In this document: positions 12,901 through 26,042 of the stretch, piece by piece
Position numbering within the stretch: the first letter of the stretch is position 1
How the letters are laid out: each line of letters begins with the position of its first letter
NCBI GenBank assembly: GCA_036897445.1
Contig: JAYMTL010000040.1
Coordinates: 62,001 to 126,000, forward strand
Origin: Pelargonium tetragonum
Lineage: Eukaryota > Streptophyta > Magnoliopsida > Geraniales > Geraniaceae
Length of the DNA stretch: 64,000 bases
Direction: 5' to 3'
Made by a program: the position numbers and the translations under genes
The notes under the pieces: model-generated
Told to the model about the DNA's origin: nothing
Database searches by the model: none
What the model saw: the letters and a program-made list of their open reading frames with translations, nothing else

Positions 12901-15900
12901 GTACACCCTCCATTCACGACTTGGTTTACGCTTCTCTGCTACTTATAAGAGACTCTTTAAGTCCCTTCCAGAAAAAAAAGGAAAATGCTACTAAATAAAA
13001 TAGAAAAGGCTTAAGAGCAATTATAAACTTCCTTGCAAGGTCCTGGAAAAGCTACCAACTCCTGTATTTATATTCTATAAATCTAAGTGGCTTGGAACTG
13101 TAATTTATAATACTTACCTTGAAGAGGGTTACTTCACGAAGCTTTTAGAGAAGGTATATAAAAAAACATTCATAAAGATATAACAAAATTTCTTTTTAGA
13201 GAGTGTTGGAAACTGTCAGACTAGATTACAAGGCCCTGTAGTTATAAATTCTATATAATTTCAGAGAATTGTACTAGATTTACTACTTACATCTGATTTA
13301 AAGGGACTTGTGGGGTCAAGGATATCCCTTATATATCGCGGTTTACTTTCCAGGTTATGCTGAAGTGCGCTTAGACTTTTAGAACTCTACTCAACCGGAC
13401 CCTTTTTGTTTATTAATTCTAGGAAAGATATACTTGTTAAAAAAAAATGAATTATCTTTCTTATAGTAACAACCCTGGATCTGGACCCCTTTTTCGAACT
13501 ACACACACTTTAGATATTAATTAGTACAAGTGCTCTAATGTGTCCCTCTATGGTCTATGGTATGGAAAGTTCAGAATTATATAAATTCCCAATTATTTAT
13601 TCATTATTTATAATTTATCGGATCTTCATAAAATTTAAGGAGTACGCTTTTTATGAAATTACTATACCTGAAAGTAAAGATATGTTGAGACAAGAAAGAA
13701 GTTCCAGCAACCGACGAGTCTGTTATCTATTAGAGAAGTTGGTCCTGTTCTGTAGTCGAGCTCTGTATTAAATTATTCGTCTTTGAGCGAGGGTTATACT
13801 TGATTTTATTCTGCCGAGTTTAGTGGATTAAATCCCTTTTTATGTCATACGCTTAGAGTAGAAACCAGTCTCTTATAATATAAAGTGTTTTTTTTAGAAC
13901 TTACATTAGAATTTAATGAGTCAATAAAAAATACACGTAACAAGAGAGCCCTATAATGACCCGTTCCGTAGGCTATAATCCATATTAAGACTTTGCTGCA
14001 TATTATTTTTCCTATACTTTTTTAGACTTCATTCAGTTTATTCTTATTCGTTTGTGGAAACTTAGGTTTTTCCTAGTGAACACTCATTTGTTGAGCAGTG
14101 CCACTCTTGTGTAACGACTAAACGTCGAGTAAAAAAGGGGGGTTTCCTAATCTGTTATAATTAAAGAGCCCACTCTTAGCTCTTAGCGAAGACACATTTT
14201 AAGTTAAGCAAAGTGGTAAACAAGTAAGAAATATTCAAGCAAATGCTTTGAGGAGGACTGCTTTTCTATACTTAGACTATCGAAACCTAATTATTATATA
14301 TATTATGAATATGGAGGAGAGTTACAGCCAGATAGTTTTTATTTGTTGCAAACCTTTTTTTGTTCTGTTTTTTAGTTATCGAAATGGGATACATTTATAC
14401 TCCCTTTAACAGATTCTACTCTTCTGGAAAGTTCTTTATGAGATGACTACTTCTACTATAACTTCTACTATAGTAGATATAGTAGAGTCACTTCTTCCTC
14501 AAATCTACCCTTTAAAAAGTTCCTATAATTTAGTAAAAACTTAAATCAAAAATTCATATTCATTAAGTAATGGGCTATCCGGCGGGCTTTGAAAGTCTTA
14601 TAAATTTACCTTTCCGGACCTAGTGCATCTCCTCTGATAAGCAAACCTAAATCTAAAAGGGAATTTAAGCCTACAACTAGGGCTTTCCTATAAACTTTCC
14701 TTGTGAATACTTACCTACTAAAACCTTATCAGGTAGCGTTAGAACAGTCTCTCTTACAAACAAATTTTTGAGGGATCTCATATAGCAACCCTAAAAACAA
14801 GGTTTTCACTAATTGTAAAATGACTTTGTCCTAACTAGAGGGAACAGAGCGCCGAAGGCATATCAAGTACTAAAAAACTGTAACTAAAAGCCCGTTTTAT
14901 AAAAAAGCTAGAAAGTCCTTACGCAAAGAGATTTTTGCTTTGTTTTAGTATACAAAATGCGTTTAAATTAAGTAATATAAACTTCGAGGCAAGGGACTCG
15001 GGGCCTTCATAACTTTACTTTATTTTGAGGTCTCGCTAGATAGGTATACCCTTCATGTATGAAAGGTGTAGGATATATATAAGAGAATAAGTCAATCTTC
15101 TATGAGTAAACTTAAAATCAAACCTCGTTTATGAATCCAGAGAGTCCTCCTTAGGACTAGCAGATTCTGAAATTTCCATTTATGCCCTTAGTAGGAACTT
15201 TGAAAATGTATCTCCTTAGCCTGTACTTTTTATAGCTAAGAAACTTGAGATTTTTATAAGGGGTTCCCGTTTAGTAAACCTTTTTTGCAGTACTAGACAC
15301 TTACAGAGAATTTAAAAAACCCGCGGCCAAGACCTGCATCGCGATAACGTTATGGTCTACCAAGTGCTAAAAAAACTTATAAAATGTCCGCAGTATCTAA
15401 TGAAAGCAATCTTTCTTTTGCAAATAGCTTATATATTTTTTGTATAAGTAAGTATAAAGACAGCACTTGTAATAAGAGACTCCGCGGTCATTCTACATTT
15501 ATGGTAAGGTCGTAGCTTTTTTCTATACCACATTGGGAAAGGGACTCCCTCCTGCGAACTCCTAGGTGTATAAAAACTTAGATTCATTTGAAAAAGCTAA
15601 AGTTTTTGCCTAAGATTGCGAAAAACAGGGGAGTACCCTGTTGGGCGGGTTTTGACTCGTTTTGCATGCAATTTCTTTTATGTTTTTTTCCAGAAACTTA
15701 AGTTTATAAGGGGCCCCGTTAAGACGTAACACAGACGTGCGGATATAAGAAAGAAAAATAGGGACTTTAGCTGCCTGGATTCCATTAAAGAAATTTTATA
15801 GGAGTTTTATATACTCGAGTTACTCGAAAGAGGGCCTTATATCATTCCTTATACGAGCGGCTGATCAGGAAGGAACGTAATTAACCTTGTTCAAAGGACC

Positions 15901-17795
15901 TTCATACTATTGCATTTTGCTTCCATGCAGTTTTATATTATAGTTTAGTACAGTAATTTGTCTCTACTTAGATATACATATCTAATACTAGAATTTTCTA
16001 AGTTGTTCTCGTTTTATAGCCTAACCGACATTAATCCAGCAACAATTTACATAGCGACACCCCCTATCTTGGTACAAGGTACAAGAACAGCTCTAGTGCT
16101 TATGGGCGTAAGCTGTGTAATAAAATAGAGTCTTAATTGAGTTCTATTAGCTATATTGACTACTTGCTTGAAAGATCACAGGATTTTGTTTTAATCTTAA
16201 ACTCAATATACATACTCGATTAACATCTCGGTAGAGCTCTTCATATAACCAAAAATTTTGCACTATGTATTCCTTTTTATAACTGGCAAGTTATTTATAA
16301 GGACCCACTCTATATATAGAGGAATAAGGGTAGTTACACTAAGTCCACGGAAAGAAGCATAATAAACTAGACTAACCCTCTTATTTATCAAAGCTTCTAC
16401 TTTGTAATTTAGAAAAAGAGAATTTGACTTTTTTAGATACGGAACAAAAGCCAGATTCCTTACTAGGGTACCCATTCTTCCGTCATTAAAAGTTGTCCTA
16501 ACTTTATCTTTTTGAAGAGGTTCTTCAGAATTAGAGAGTTTTTTGGTATTTTTGTATAGTGTATAGTATAGTTAAAACAAAGGGAGAACCTAAAATCACT
16601 TTAATAGGGCTTGTATTTTAGGTATAATTACGGATCTCAAGAGACTCTACTCTCAATTAATCGTTACAAGCGGGTCAGACTTGTTATTAACCCAAGTAAA
16701 AAATTTCATTTACAAATCAGGGTAATGGGGCAGGAGGATCTAAATTAAGTTTTAGATAGGTCTAAGAATTTGTTTTGACACCAGGGATTAGTTATGAAAG
16801 GGCCTTGGTACTAGCTTAGAGCACTGTGTAAATTATCCGAGTTGGACTGTATAGTGTTAATTTAGGCAAACAAGGAAAGGTATTGCTATAATCTAAAATT
16901 GAGTTTGTCTGTTCTGGGTAAGTATATACTTTAAATAAGAATCGCTTCTGGAATAAAGGGGCGCCCCTAATTAATACTGGAATGCATAAATTCAGGCCCT
17001 ATTAATTAAGAAGACATTAGCAAAGAGATCTAACTACTTTGTTGAATTGAATTAATAAGACGTGGGTTCTTATCGGGATGCTTTTTTACTTAGAATAGCA
17101 CTACTAAATGATGAATCCAAAATTCTTACTTGTTATATAACCAGTTACTCGGGTATTAAGGGAGAGCATCTTTTTGTAGATTTATCTAATCCTTCTCTAG
17201 TTTTATAAGCTTGATTTGTTGTTGATATAGTTCTTCTAGAGTTAGTATGATAAAAGGAAGATTTTAAACTAGATTGTGGGGATAGTTATATCGCCAAGTA
17301 GCTGACTATTATCTTTATCTGTACAGACCTCATAACTTAAGAAGAGAATGCTCCCTTAGTACGGAATTCTTCAATCTGCGGATAGTAAAAACATATAGAT
17401 TAGGAGCTCTAACTGGGGTTTCTAGCGGGTTTAGGAAGACAGCCCGTTGCTATTTTTATCCCAAGAGCACCCCCTTTTGCTTTTTAGTATACGTTGGATC
17501 TGGAAAATAGTTAATGAAACCCTATACTTTAAAGGGTTATTGTAAAATCGTATGCCTTTTTTCTCTCTCACTCTTTTTATTAGCTTTAATCCCTCTTTGC
17601 TAATATAAAACCCTTTTTTTAATTGTAAACAAAAAAACTATAGCGAACCCAAGGATTCCTTCTTATTAAGATAAAACCAAATTTATGAATATTAGAAAAT
17701 AGATATTATATTTATTCATGAATAATTCCTGTAAACTTGTATAATTGTGATTTTTTTAATATAAGTAGTTTAGCTGACGGACCCTTAAGTTTTTC
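9921..17795. other. no supportable gene; chance-length frames only
   Basis: The longest frames are 13538-13771 (plus, 77 codons), 16263-16475 (minus, 70), 12506-12697 (plus, 63) and 12813-12998 (plus, 61). 12500-13230 has a slightly lower stop density on the plus strand and may be a decayed coding element, but no family is recognisable. A short palindrome with tandem repeats lies at 14449-14476. Confidence 0.45.
14449..14476. repeat. 12-bp tandem pair overlapping a 12-bp palindrome
   Basis: ACTTCTACTATA occurs twice in tandem (14449-14472). The second copy overlaps the perfect palindrome CTACTATAGTAG (14465-14476), and a further TAGTAGAG follows. It resembles a simple-sequence slippage product; no regulatory role is suggested. 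Confidence 0.8.
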
Positions 17796-18095
17796 CTATA
17801 AATTAAGATATATACTTGCAATCTTATAGGAACCCTTTTTCTTTCCTTTTCGACATAGTTCTCGTCCGTTTTTTCTAAACGAGTCCTCTAATTCTAGAAT
17901 TACCCCTATGGCCAAGTCATAAACCTTAACAAAATTCCTTTTTTTTACAAATCGGCATAGGCAGGCAGCTAATTCCGGTCCTTTTGGTAACATAAATCCA
18001 GGATCTAAGACTTTATGAGTTATTGCTTGAGGTAAGTACTTCTTATTATACCTTTTCCGAAATGGGTACTCCCAGGAAAGGATATAATAAAACAC
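17796..18095 (-). other. 99-codon open frame, unrecognised
   Basis: One of the longest minus-strand frames. Residues 24-60 look protein-like (Leu-Pro-Lys-Gly-Pro-Glu-Leu, then Cys/Arg/Lys-rich), and the C-terminal third is strongly basic (about residues 73-90). There is no signal peptide, convincing membrane segment or known motif. Its length is compatible with chance for this composition. If real it would more likely be an exon or relic than a whole gene. I do not assign a function. Confidence 0.12.
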
Positions 18096-18344
18096 GAAAT
18101 ATAGATTAGTAAGTCCCCTCCATTAAGCTAGAACGCTCTGATAATCGAAACTTTTCTTAGTTGGATATTTGTTCAGCTGTGTATTACGATGCATATATCT
18201 AAATTTCTTATATAAAAGAGGTTCCCTAGGTTACTTTTTCTACATGAGGATCCGTAATGTAATATAGGATTCCTAAATATCGGAATACTTTGGTCGAGTC
18301 CCTTCGCGCTCTCCAAGGTAGCTCTAGAAAAAGACTTAAAGTAA

Positions 18345-18400
18345 GGCTAAAAGAAGTTTGGTACATTTAGTTTACCAGTCGGTGGTAGTAGATTGACCTT
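18345..18400 (+). repeat. short shared word (TCGGTGGTAG region), copy 1
   Basis: TTACCAGTCGGTGGTAG here (18372-18388) matches 37159-37175 at 16 of 17 bases. It also resembles the conserved 'CCAGTCGGTAGGGTAGAC' part of retroelement fossil A (2066-2083). It may be a further scrap of that family. The match is too short to be sure. Confidence 0.25.
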
Positions 18401-18612
18401 CGTATAGAATTCAGCAGCTTCTTTGGCTTTTTTAATAGTCTCATTTTTTAGGAATCTAAATTCCAGCAGAGGTAGGGTCTAGGTACTTAGTGAGAAAGTG
18501 TTATCTGGGCACAAGCTTTTTAGAGAGATTTAATCCAGGTTTTATCAGGATAACAAAAGCTTTACTAGACGGGTAGTATTCCTTTAATAAAGAGTAGCCT
18601 CTTTAATCAGTA

Positions 18613-18640
18613 ACCCCTTTTCTAAAACCCCTTTTCTAAT
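18613..18640. repeat. 14-bp tandem pair
   Basis: ACCCCTTTTCTAAA is followed immediately by ACCCCTTTTCTAAT, one mismatch in 14. A slippage-type duplication. Confidence 0.85.
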
Positions 18641-19301
18641 CGTTTTCTTTTTGTATTTCAAGCAAAAAGTTTAATTGCGGTAAAAAATGTAATAGAATTC
18701 TTTTGGGGTTTCCAACAAGATACCTGGGACAGCACAGATCTTGAAGCTAAATATTTCTAAAGAGCTTCTTGCCTTATTATTTTCCTAATCAGTAATAAGG
18801 TAGAGCAAAAGCTACTTGGATGTAAAGTTATAGGTTAAAAAAAGGGGGAAATATTTGAGAGAAAAACCTGTTAGGGATTGAGCATGTAATTAGGTTACTT
18901 TTCAGTGTCTTAAGGTTATCCTTTGCTTTTGGCGTACTCATTTATGATAGTCAATATATTATTAGAGCGCTGCCTTAACACAGGGTTGTTTTTTTGATAG
19001 GGAAACTCCCCTTAGTTTGTAGTTTCTCTCCGGTGTAGTATTAGCTCTAAAAAAAGGAGTCCCTATAGGGTCTTGTATGGACTTACTAAAGCTATAAGGG
19101 CATGCCTGTTTTTTTGAAGGATCGGTTAAGTTCTAAAAAAATAGGATTGAATTCTAAGGTAAGGAGCTCCTAGCAGGGTAGGAGTTACCCCTTTTTAAGC
19201 GGCATATAGGTCCGTATATTCTAAGTAAGATATTATCTCTGTGTTTGCTGATGTGGATAAGTGGTCTTAGCATAGATTAACGAATTCGTACTTGAGTATT
19301 A
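18641..19301. other. no feature seen
   Basis: No open frame of 60 codons and no tRNA-like box on either strand. Confidence 0.45.
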
Positions 19302-19329
19302 ATAATCCAGGTTTATTTAGTTCCTTGTT
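19302..19329 (+). repeat. 28-bp exact dispersed repeat, copy 2
   Basis: Identical to 9264-9291, same orientation, 10,038 bases downstream. Flanks are unrelated, so this is not the visible edge of a longer recent duplication. Confidence 0.9.
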
Positions 19330-22300
19330 TGTTATGTCAAGTATTAAGCAAATTAATCTAAGAATTATAATTATAGTCTAACAGGAAAAGTTTTTAGGGT
19401 TTCTAAGTTTATAGTCTAAAACTTATGCTTGGAAAAACTCCTTACTTATTATCTATATTTATAGAACATTGGCTTCTCCTAAAAAGGGGTACTTATGGGG
19501 TTCTTTTACCCAGAAATTGGGACTTTTATAGCGAATAAAAACTCAGGGTCCAGACAAGCGCAGAAATAACTAGTTTTTAATACTCATAATGGGATTTTAG
19601 CTCTCCTTTTTTGTATACAGTGGTGCGATACTTACAATGTGTTGATACTCGTTTCTGATATAAACTTTAGTGGTCTTACCTACTGGCGGGTATTCTCGGG
19701 ATACTGAACAAGAGTCTAAGCAATTCATGGGGACTCTTTAGTTAGGGAAAAAGACTGAAACACTTTTTATTGTTAAGTTAATATTCCAGGTATGCCCTAG
19801 TAAGGCAAAAACTTTAAAAAAGGACTCTTTGCGCTTATAAACCCCGGAAATCTTTAATAGCAATTACGGGTTTCTACTTTTTTCTTTTTCTGTTATACCT
19901 TAAGCCTCTTGCCCTGCTAGTTTTCTAAAAAAAAAGAAGTGGATTCTTCTGAGAACGGCCGTTAAAAGGGAAAAAGTACCCTAATTCAAAACTTTCGATA
20001 TAAACAAGAATTTATATAAAGATTGAACCTTTTCTTAATCCGACTATTAACTAGAATAAACCGAAGCTCTAACTAGTCGAGGGAGCCTTATGAAGTTGGA
20101 AAAATGCCGTTGTTCACTAGAATTTTTAAATTTAGAGTATTTAGTAAGTGTAATTCCAATAAAAAGATAGTATATTTCACTTTATTTTTATCTTGTGGCC
20201 GTCTATAAACTAAAACCTTCTCCACGGGGTTCCTGTTATACCAAGAGTTTAGGGGTTTTTATTGTAATGGGCTCTTCTTTGAAGCTACTCTTTGGAGTTT
20301 ATGCCTTAACTAGTATTTTAGTCTATAGGTATTCCCTTGGGATAAGACTTTGGATCGACACGAAAAACCCTTTTCTCTAGAAGCTGTTCTCGTTTTAATT
20401 AAGTTCTTAGAATCAAGGAAGGAGATACAACTAAACTAAGGATTCCCATATTAGAATATTTGTTATACTTTATTCAAGAGTATCAGAAGCTACAAGGACT
20501 TCCTTTTTTACTTTTCATAAAATAACTTTATAATTTACAAAAAAAAAGAAACTGGAATTAAATGGATTTGTGCTTTTCCGTTTTATTCTCTTATATTTAT
20601 ATTCTAAATGATTGGTTAAAGAAACTCTTTATTCTTTTTTATTACTTGTACAATTCTCTGGAATTAGGTTCTAATTATCTAGCTTATTATTCTTCAATTG
20701 ACTCTATTTTCCTTACATAATTATTAGAATAAAAAAGACTGAATTTAAAAGATATACTATTTGTAAAGAATAAAGCTTTACCTATATTCTATATTCTTAG
20801 TACTTAGTACAAAAGCTAACCGAAATTCCTAAGTACTGCTCTTGAGGCCGGGCCCCCTACACCTGCAAAACTTTTCTTGAGGAAAGAAATCTTAGTCTTT
20901 TAAGGAAGCAATGAAAGAGAAAGATAAGTCAGTAAACACCCCTCTTTATTTGTATGTAAAGGAGTACCTTCAAGTAAACTAAGTTTTATTAGAAAATAAG
21001 CTTTGCTTTAGAAATTCAAGTAGTAACTCGAGCCCTTGAATTTTTTCTAAGGGCTTCCTATTTATACAAATGTAGGATTAATATAGGAATCCCACTCGCT
21101 TGGCTAAGGTCAATCAACCTAAAAAGAACTTATTACCAAGCTTTTCTTAGCATTAGCTTGGAAAAAAAAAAGCCTTTTTACAGCTTATCAGAACACGGAA
21201 AAACCTACTCTCACGGGTTTCTTATTTTGAAATAAGGTAATTTATAGCTTACGAGTATCGAGTATATAAAGACTTAGATTTTCTATTTGCTTCCTAGTTT
21301 ACGGGACAGCCGCAATTTTAGTCTTGTTGAATGCTGTGATAAATACCTACACCTCACTTTCTAAAGATATAGTTTTGCGGATATTAGCTTGTTTAGTAGC
21401 TTATTTAAGAAAATAAATACTAAAACATAAAACAGGGTATACCTCATTTTGAAAGAATAACTACTCTTTATTAGTATAATGAAAATTTTAGCTATATTTC
21501 TACAGGCAAACGTTTGTATTAATTAATTCCTTGCTGAAAAGGCTCGTACTTAGGACTCCAACAATAAATATTTCAATCTAGACTTGATGGGGTTACTATT
21601 TAGTCCTCTCTTTAAGCAACTACACTGAAATATTTTAGATTCAAAACCTAATTTATTAAACCAATGAAAACAAAGCTTTAATAGAAGTTCCTTTAAAGTT
21701 TTTAAGCTAATAACCTTTTGTCTCACACCAACTTCAAGGAATACTAATGTATGCTGCCCTTTTTTATACTAGTTTTTGTAACACTGCAGGCTTACTCCTC
21801 CTATTTTGATTTTTCTTCGCTATGATCTTCCTTCGTAGCTATGATTGGAGCTATTGTCCCAAAAATGAATAGAACTTCTCAGGTTATACGGTTATAAAAA
21901 CGGATCGACTCCAACGGGAAGCTATAGAATTCCTAACTGCTCATGAACTACCTTATTCTTACTAATCCTAAGATTGCTTTCTTAAATTACGCCAAAGTTC
22001 TCAGTATTAGTAGCGTACTTCAAATGTGATCGGACTCCAATTTTATAAAGTGCCACAACTAGATACACTACTTTACATAATTAGTCTGGCTGGAATTCTC
22101 TTCCAAGGTTTCTATGCTACTCTTTCGAACAACAAAAATGGAATATCGGATTCTCAAGTTAAGAAACGAACTCCTCTCGTACCAAGTCATTTACAAGTTT
22201 TTAGAAGGTAGCAACAAAAATCAGATGGTATCCTAAAGATAAGGATAGCCCTAGACCCTTTTATGCTCCACGTACCTATATCAAGAAAACTCGTTAACAG

Positions 22301-23159
22301 CTTTGCGTGCACTCTTTAATATAATTAATAACCTTAAGTGCAGTTTTACTGTTGGATATTCTGTAACTTTGTTTATTTTAGTTTACTTTTATGTGAATTT
22401 ACTAACTAAAAACTACTGGGAAAGGCAAATAGGAAACTCTTTTTCTCAGTTGTGCTCTTAATTTTGTTAGTAAGTTTTTCTAGTCATAGGTCTTTATACT
22501 TTTTAGACCATAACTATTTCTAGAAAAACTCCAGTAAAAGGGGGTACTAGAGATCTCTCACCCCTGCCTTTTATTATTTTATTATTTAGTTTAGTTAAGA
22601 ATTGCGGGTGCAGGGTTTCTTTTAGTGTTTTACTCATTTTTGAGTAACTTCGAGTCTTAGTGTAGTAAATTACAAGGATCGCACATCTTGAGGTACTCAA
22701 AACCAAAAAGTAGGGATGTACATTTAAAAGATATAAAGTTAGTTCCGTTTTACAAAAAAGCCAAAATAGAGTCTAATTGTGCACTACCAAACAAAGCAAA
22801 GGGTTCCCTGAATGGATTTACAACCAATAACACAGGATGTAGACACAGGCATTATGAGCTAATATACTAAAGGATCTCACTACACTAGGTTTACCCCTAC
22901 TAAGGAATTCTTCTTTGCTTGAACCCCTGCGTATAAAAAAGTCTAAAGGATTTCCTAATAACAGTAAGGAACAGAAACTCATTTTCTACTTCGATAACTT
23001 AAAACTCTTTCTTTCCTTACAAAACTAAAGTACATCCGCGTAGGGAATACAGGCAACTAGGGCTACAAGACTCAGCTAGTTATCTCGCTTAAGACTTGTT
23101 TAGTTTATAAGAGTAAGCTAGAGTTACAGGTTTAGCTGCGGATAGCACCTAATAAAGTC
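19330..23159. other. no supportable gene
   Basis: Open frames of 60-67 codons only (20195-20380, 22026-22211 and 22688-22870 on plus; 22503-22706 on minus). 20400-20760 is especially T/A-rich. 23068-23095 has a weak A-box-like word but no B box in register. Confidence 0.45.
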
Positions 23160-23790
23160 AAGGTCAAAAAGCAAATAAGACGTTGTTGGGCCTATAGAGT
23201 ACTCCTTGCATTATCTACGTTAACTATCTATAACCTATAACAATAAGAACGCCTATCCCGATACTATTACTAATCTAGAAAACTTTTTCTAATACTGTAA
23301 TACTAAATACATATACTTTATTCCTATATTTCTATCTTTCCTTAGCTTACAAGAACAATAAGAGGAATACCCACAGTTCTCCCGAGCTCCTTTAGGTACA
23401 GTAAGATTCTTCTTCCTTCTACTTTCTACTAAAGGGGGAATTTTATTGCACTATATTAAATAAGTCTAATAAGAACAAGTAAGTCAATAAAAAAGGAAAA
23501 CAAAGAATTAAGAAGTTAAGAGGTTAGTGTTCCTGTTGTGTAAGTAGATATATCTATAATTACTACCTGCATTACCTTTCCCCCGTGTACCACTGCAACA
23601 TTAAGTACAAAGAAAAAGACTTTTGCTTTACTTTAAGGGATAAACCCTTTATTAGTCACTGCGCAAAGGCAATCCCTTATAGAAGCAACCGCAACTGTAA
23701 ATACAAGGCCCTACTAAACGAAGATAAGAAAACAGGCACTCAATCTTGCGTTACCCTTTTAGCTTTGAAGTTTAGTTTTTCTAGTTAGTG
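23160..23790 (+). mobile_element. retroelement-like fossil, copy D (weak)
   Basis: 23160-23420 has the same C/A-rich plus-strand texture as the segments upstream of the Lys/Ser tails in copies A, B and C. 23460-23520 encodes a short Lys/Asn/Ser-rich tail. It is followed by the 67-codon frame 23585-23788, which is rich in Lys and Cys (six Cys) but has no canonical CCHC knuckle. No terminal repeats are visible. Broken, old. Assignment rests on layout and composition more than on base identity. Confidence 0.25.
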
Positions 23791-25984
23791 GAGATGTAGA
23801 ATTCAGGAGTCCCCGCAGTGTAGTTAAGCTCTTCTTGGTTGGAAAAGAAGTTCTGCCGGGATCCTACTGCGTTAAGAAGTATAGCTAGAATTTAACAAAA
23901 TACTTAAAATCACACTTTACTCGAGCGTAAACATATAGTGTGCCTTAATTTACATCAAAGCATAGCCAAGCTAAGTCGGAGCCTCTACTCTTTTAAGTCA
24001 AATTTCCTTAAAACCTTCGTTCTAATCTAACAACAAAAGTAGACCTTAGTAATCCAAAAGTACTTCCCCGAAAATCCCCTCTATTTTACTTCATTCATCG
24101 GATCCTAAATCACTTAGATAGGGATGCTCTACTTCCGCTTTTCTTAATCCGCGGAAATGTGCTTTATAAGCCTTGTAGGGTCCTGCACTATTTAGAAAGT
24201 AAAAACGAAAGAATTTTCATTTTCTCTAAAAAGGGAATACCTGTCAAATTAAAGAGCAAAGTATACCAAAAGGATAAGAAATTTCATTCTTTCTACTTTG
24301 TCAAAGGAGAGTACAACAGACAGTTACCAAACCTTTATTCTTGGCGAGATCTACCTATTAAACGAAGTTGCCCCCGGCCTCTATTTAAGCACTTACTCAT
24401 ATACTAGAAAAATGAAAATAAATGGAGGAAGTCTCAAACTCACAAGGCAAAAAAGCTCCCTATTGACTAAAAGTTACCTAGGAATATAGAGAAGATTTGC
24501 TTATTTAGTGCTATTTACTGGAGATATCTTTATTATATTTATATTTATAGCTGCTAGGTCCTAGTTAAATGCCAGACAAAGTCATTCCTATACCTATACT
24601 TTAATTTTAAAGGAAGCGCTGGGCCTAGAAGAAAATAGGCTTATCAATAACAGTTAATTTGAAGTATATGACTAGGAATAAAAAGAGTACTAAAAGTTTC
24701 TTTATATTACTGCACTTATAGGAGAATTACTGTTGTGTTAATTTAGAGAATTAAAAAAGGGGGGCTTTACAAAAAATAGATATTAAACGAAGGGGTTGTC
24801 ACAAAAATTTCTATTTTATAATAAGGGGCTTAGACTTATCTCTTTTTCTGAGTCGCGTAAACAGGATACTTACTGATATATAAATTGCCCGGTTACTTTA
24901 TAAATCAGGTTGCCCCGGGAAAGAGTACAATAAAAAACCTTCTATTTAATCTCTTGGGCTTCTTTCGGGTTTTTTCTTTTAGAGATTTTTGAATAAATAG
25001 GAACTTACCTAAACCTAAAGAAATTCTTACTTATTTAATATCCCAAATCTTTCTTTTTGTCTACTTTCAAAGTCTTAAGGGTGCCCTTATTTTCATGTTA
25101 TCCTGTTACAATAAGAGGGCCCTCTTACTTAGTAAAAGTAGTGCTCTACTAGATTCTTAAAATTCTACACTGTTGGCTTGAACCTTTAATAAACGTTATG
25201 AATATCTATAGTTTACTTGCATTTTTGTATCCCTAGGGATTTGAGGAGAACGTAGTGTTGCAAAGGCAATCCCTTGTATGTACCCGATAGATTCTAGTCT
25301 ATAGAAGTTAATTTTTGAGGAAAACCGAAGCCTTATAATCAGTGTATATTGCCAGAGGTAAAGCTTTACAAAAAAACTAAGAGGATTAAGAAAGTGCTTA
25401 TAATTCAAAAACTCTTTTTTGCCTTGAGGTTAGAGATTTATTTAGGAGTTAGCTTGTGGATTTCAAAACCCATCCATTTCGACAGAAGTCTCCGAGATCC
25501 TTGATCTTATGCCTCAGCCCTCTTTCTTGCCGTTTACTAAGTTGGGTCGGGGTCCTGGAATAGGAAGGACTATGTACCTTTTGGTTTCATGAAAATAAAA
25601 GGCATCCAAAGGAAGATTTTAAGTATTATACTTTGACAATCCTTCTGAAAAAGCAAATTGATCAGTATCAGTAGGTAGAGTGTCAAAATCAAGTATAACT
25701 AATAAAAGTTTTCTCGTGCAAGAGCTCCTCTAAAATAAAGTCAATCTGGTGTAAAAGATTACCAAGCGCATCCGGCACGGGGTTTTTCCGATTGCATTAA
25801 AAGTAAATATCTCTTATGACACAAATTCAGTAATGCAAAAAAGAAGCTTAAGGTTTAGTCTTAGGAGAAAGATAGGAGATTCCTTTCTAAAAATCCTTAA
25901 AATTCTCGCCTTAAGCTCAGTTATATAGGCAAATTTTCATTATTCAAAGTTACAGCTCTTAAAAACCTAACTAATAGCAAGAAA
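23791..25984. other. possible decayed coding remnants, unrecognised
   Basis: Two overlapping plus-strand frames in different phases, 24159-24407 (82 codons, Lys-rich) and 24298-24489 (63 codons), may be shards of one decayed coding element continuing from copy D. I see no diagnostic motif. From 24500 to 25984 only a 70-codon minus frame (25196-25408) is present. Confidence 0.3.
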
Positions 25985-26042
25985 CTCAAGCAGAACTCTT
26001 AGTCATGAGCGGTAAAAGTAGGTTCGAATCCTATTATTACCC
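25985..26042 (+). pseudogene. tRNA 3' half relic
   Basis: A perfect B box GGTTCGAATCC (26021-26031) sits in a T-arm whose five stem pairs (26018-26022 with 26030-26034) all form, one as G.T. It is followed by seven bases TATTACC that could be a 3' acceptor strand. Upstream, CTCTTAGTCATGAG (25997-26010) may be an anticodon arm, but phasing is ambiguous (AGT or CAT). The 5' acceptor partner is not found where expected, so I call a relic. It lies 0.65 kb from the minus-strand tRNA-Leu-like relic. Confidence 0.5.

Noticed and set aside
23068-23140. A-box-like ACTCAGCTAGTTA as the start of a tRNA
   Set aside because: No B box at tRNA distance and no pairing arms could be drawn.
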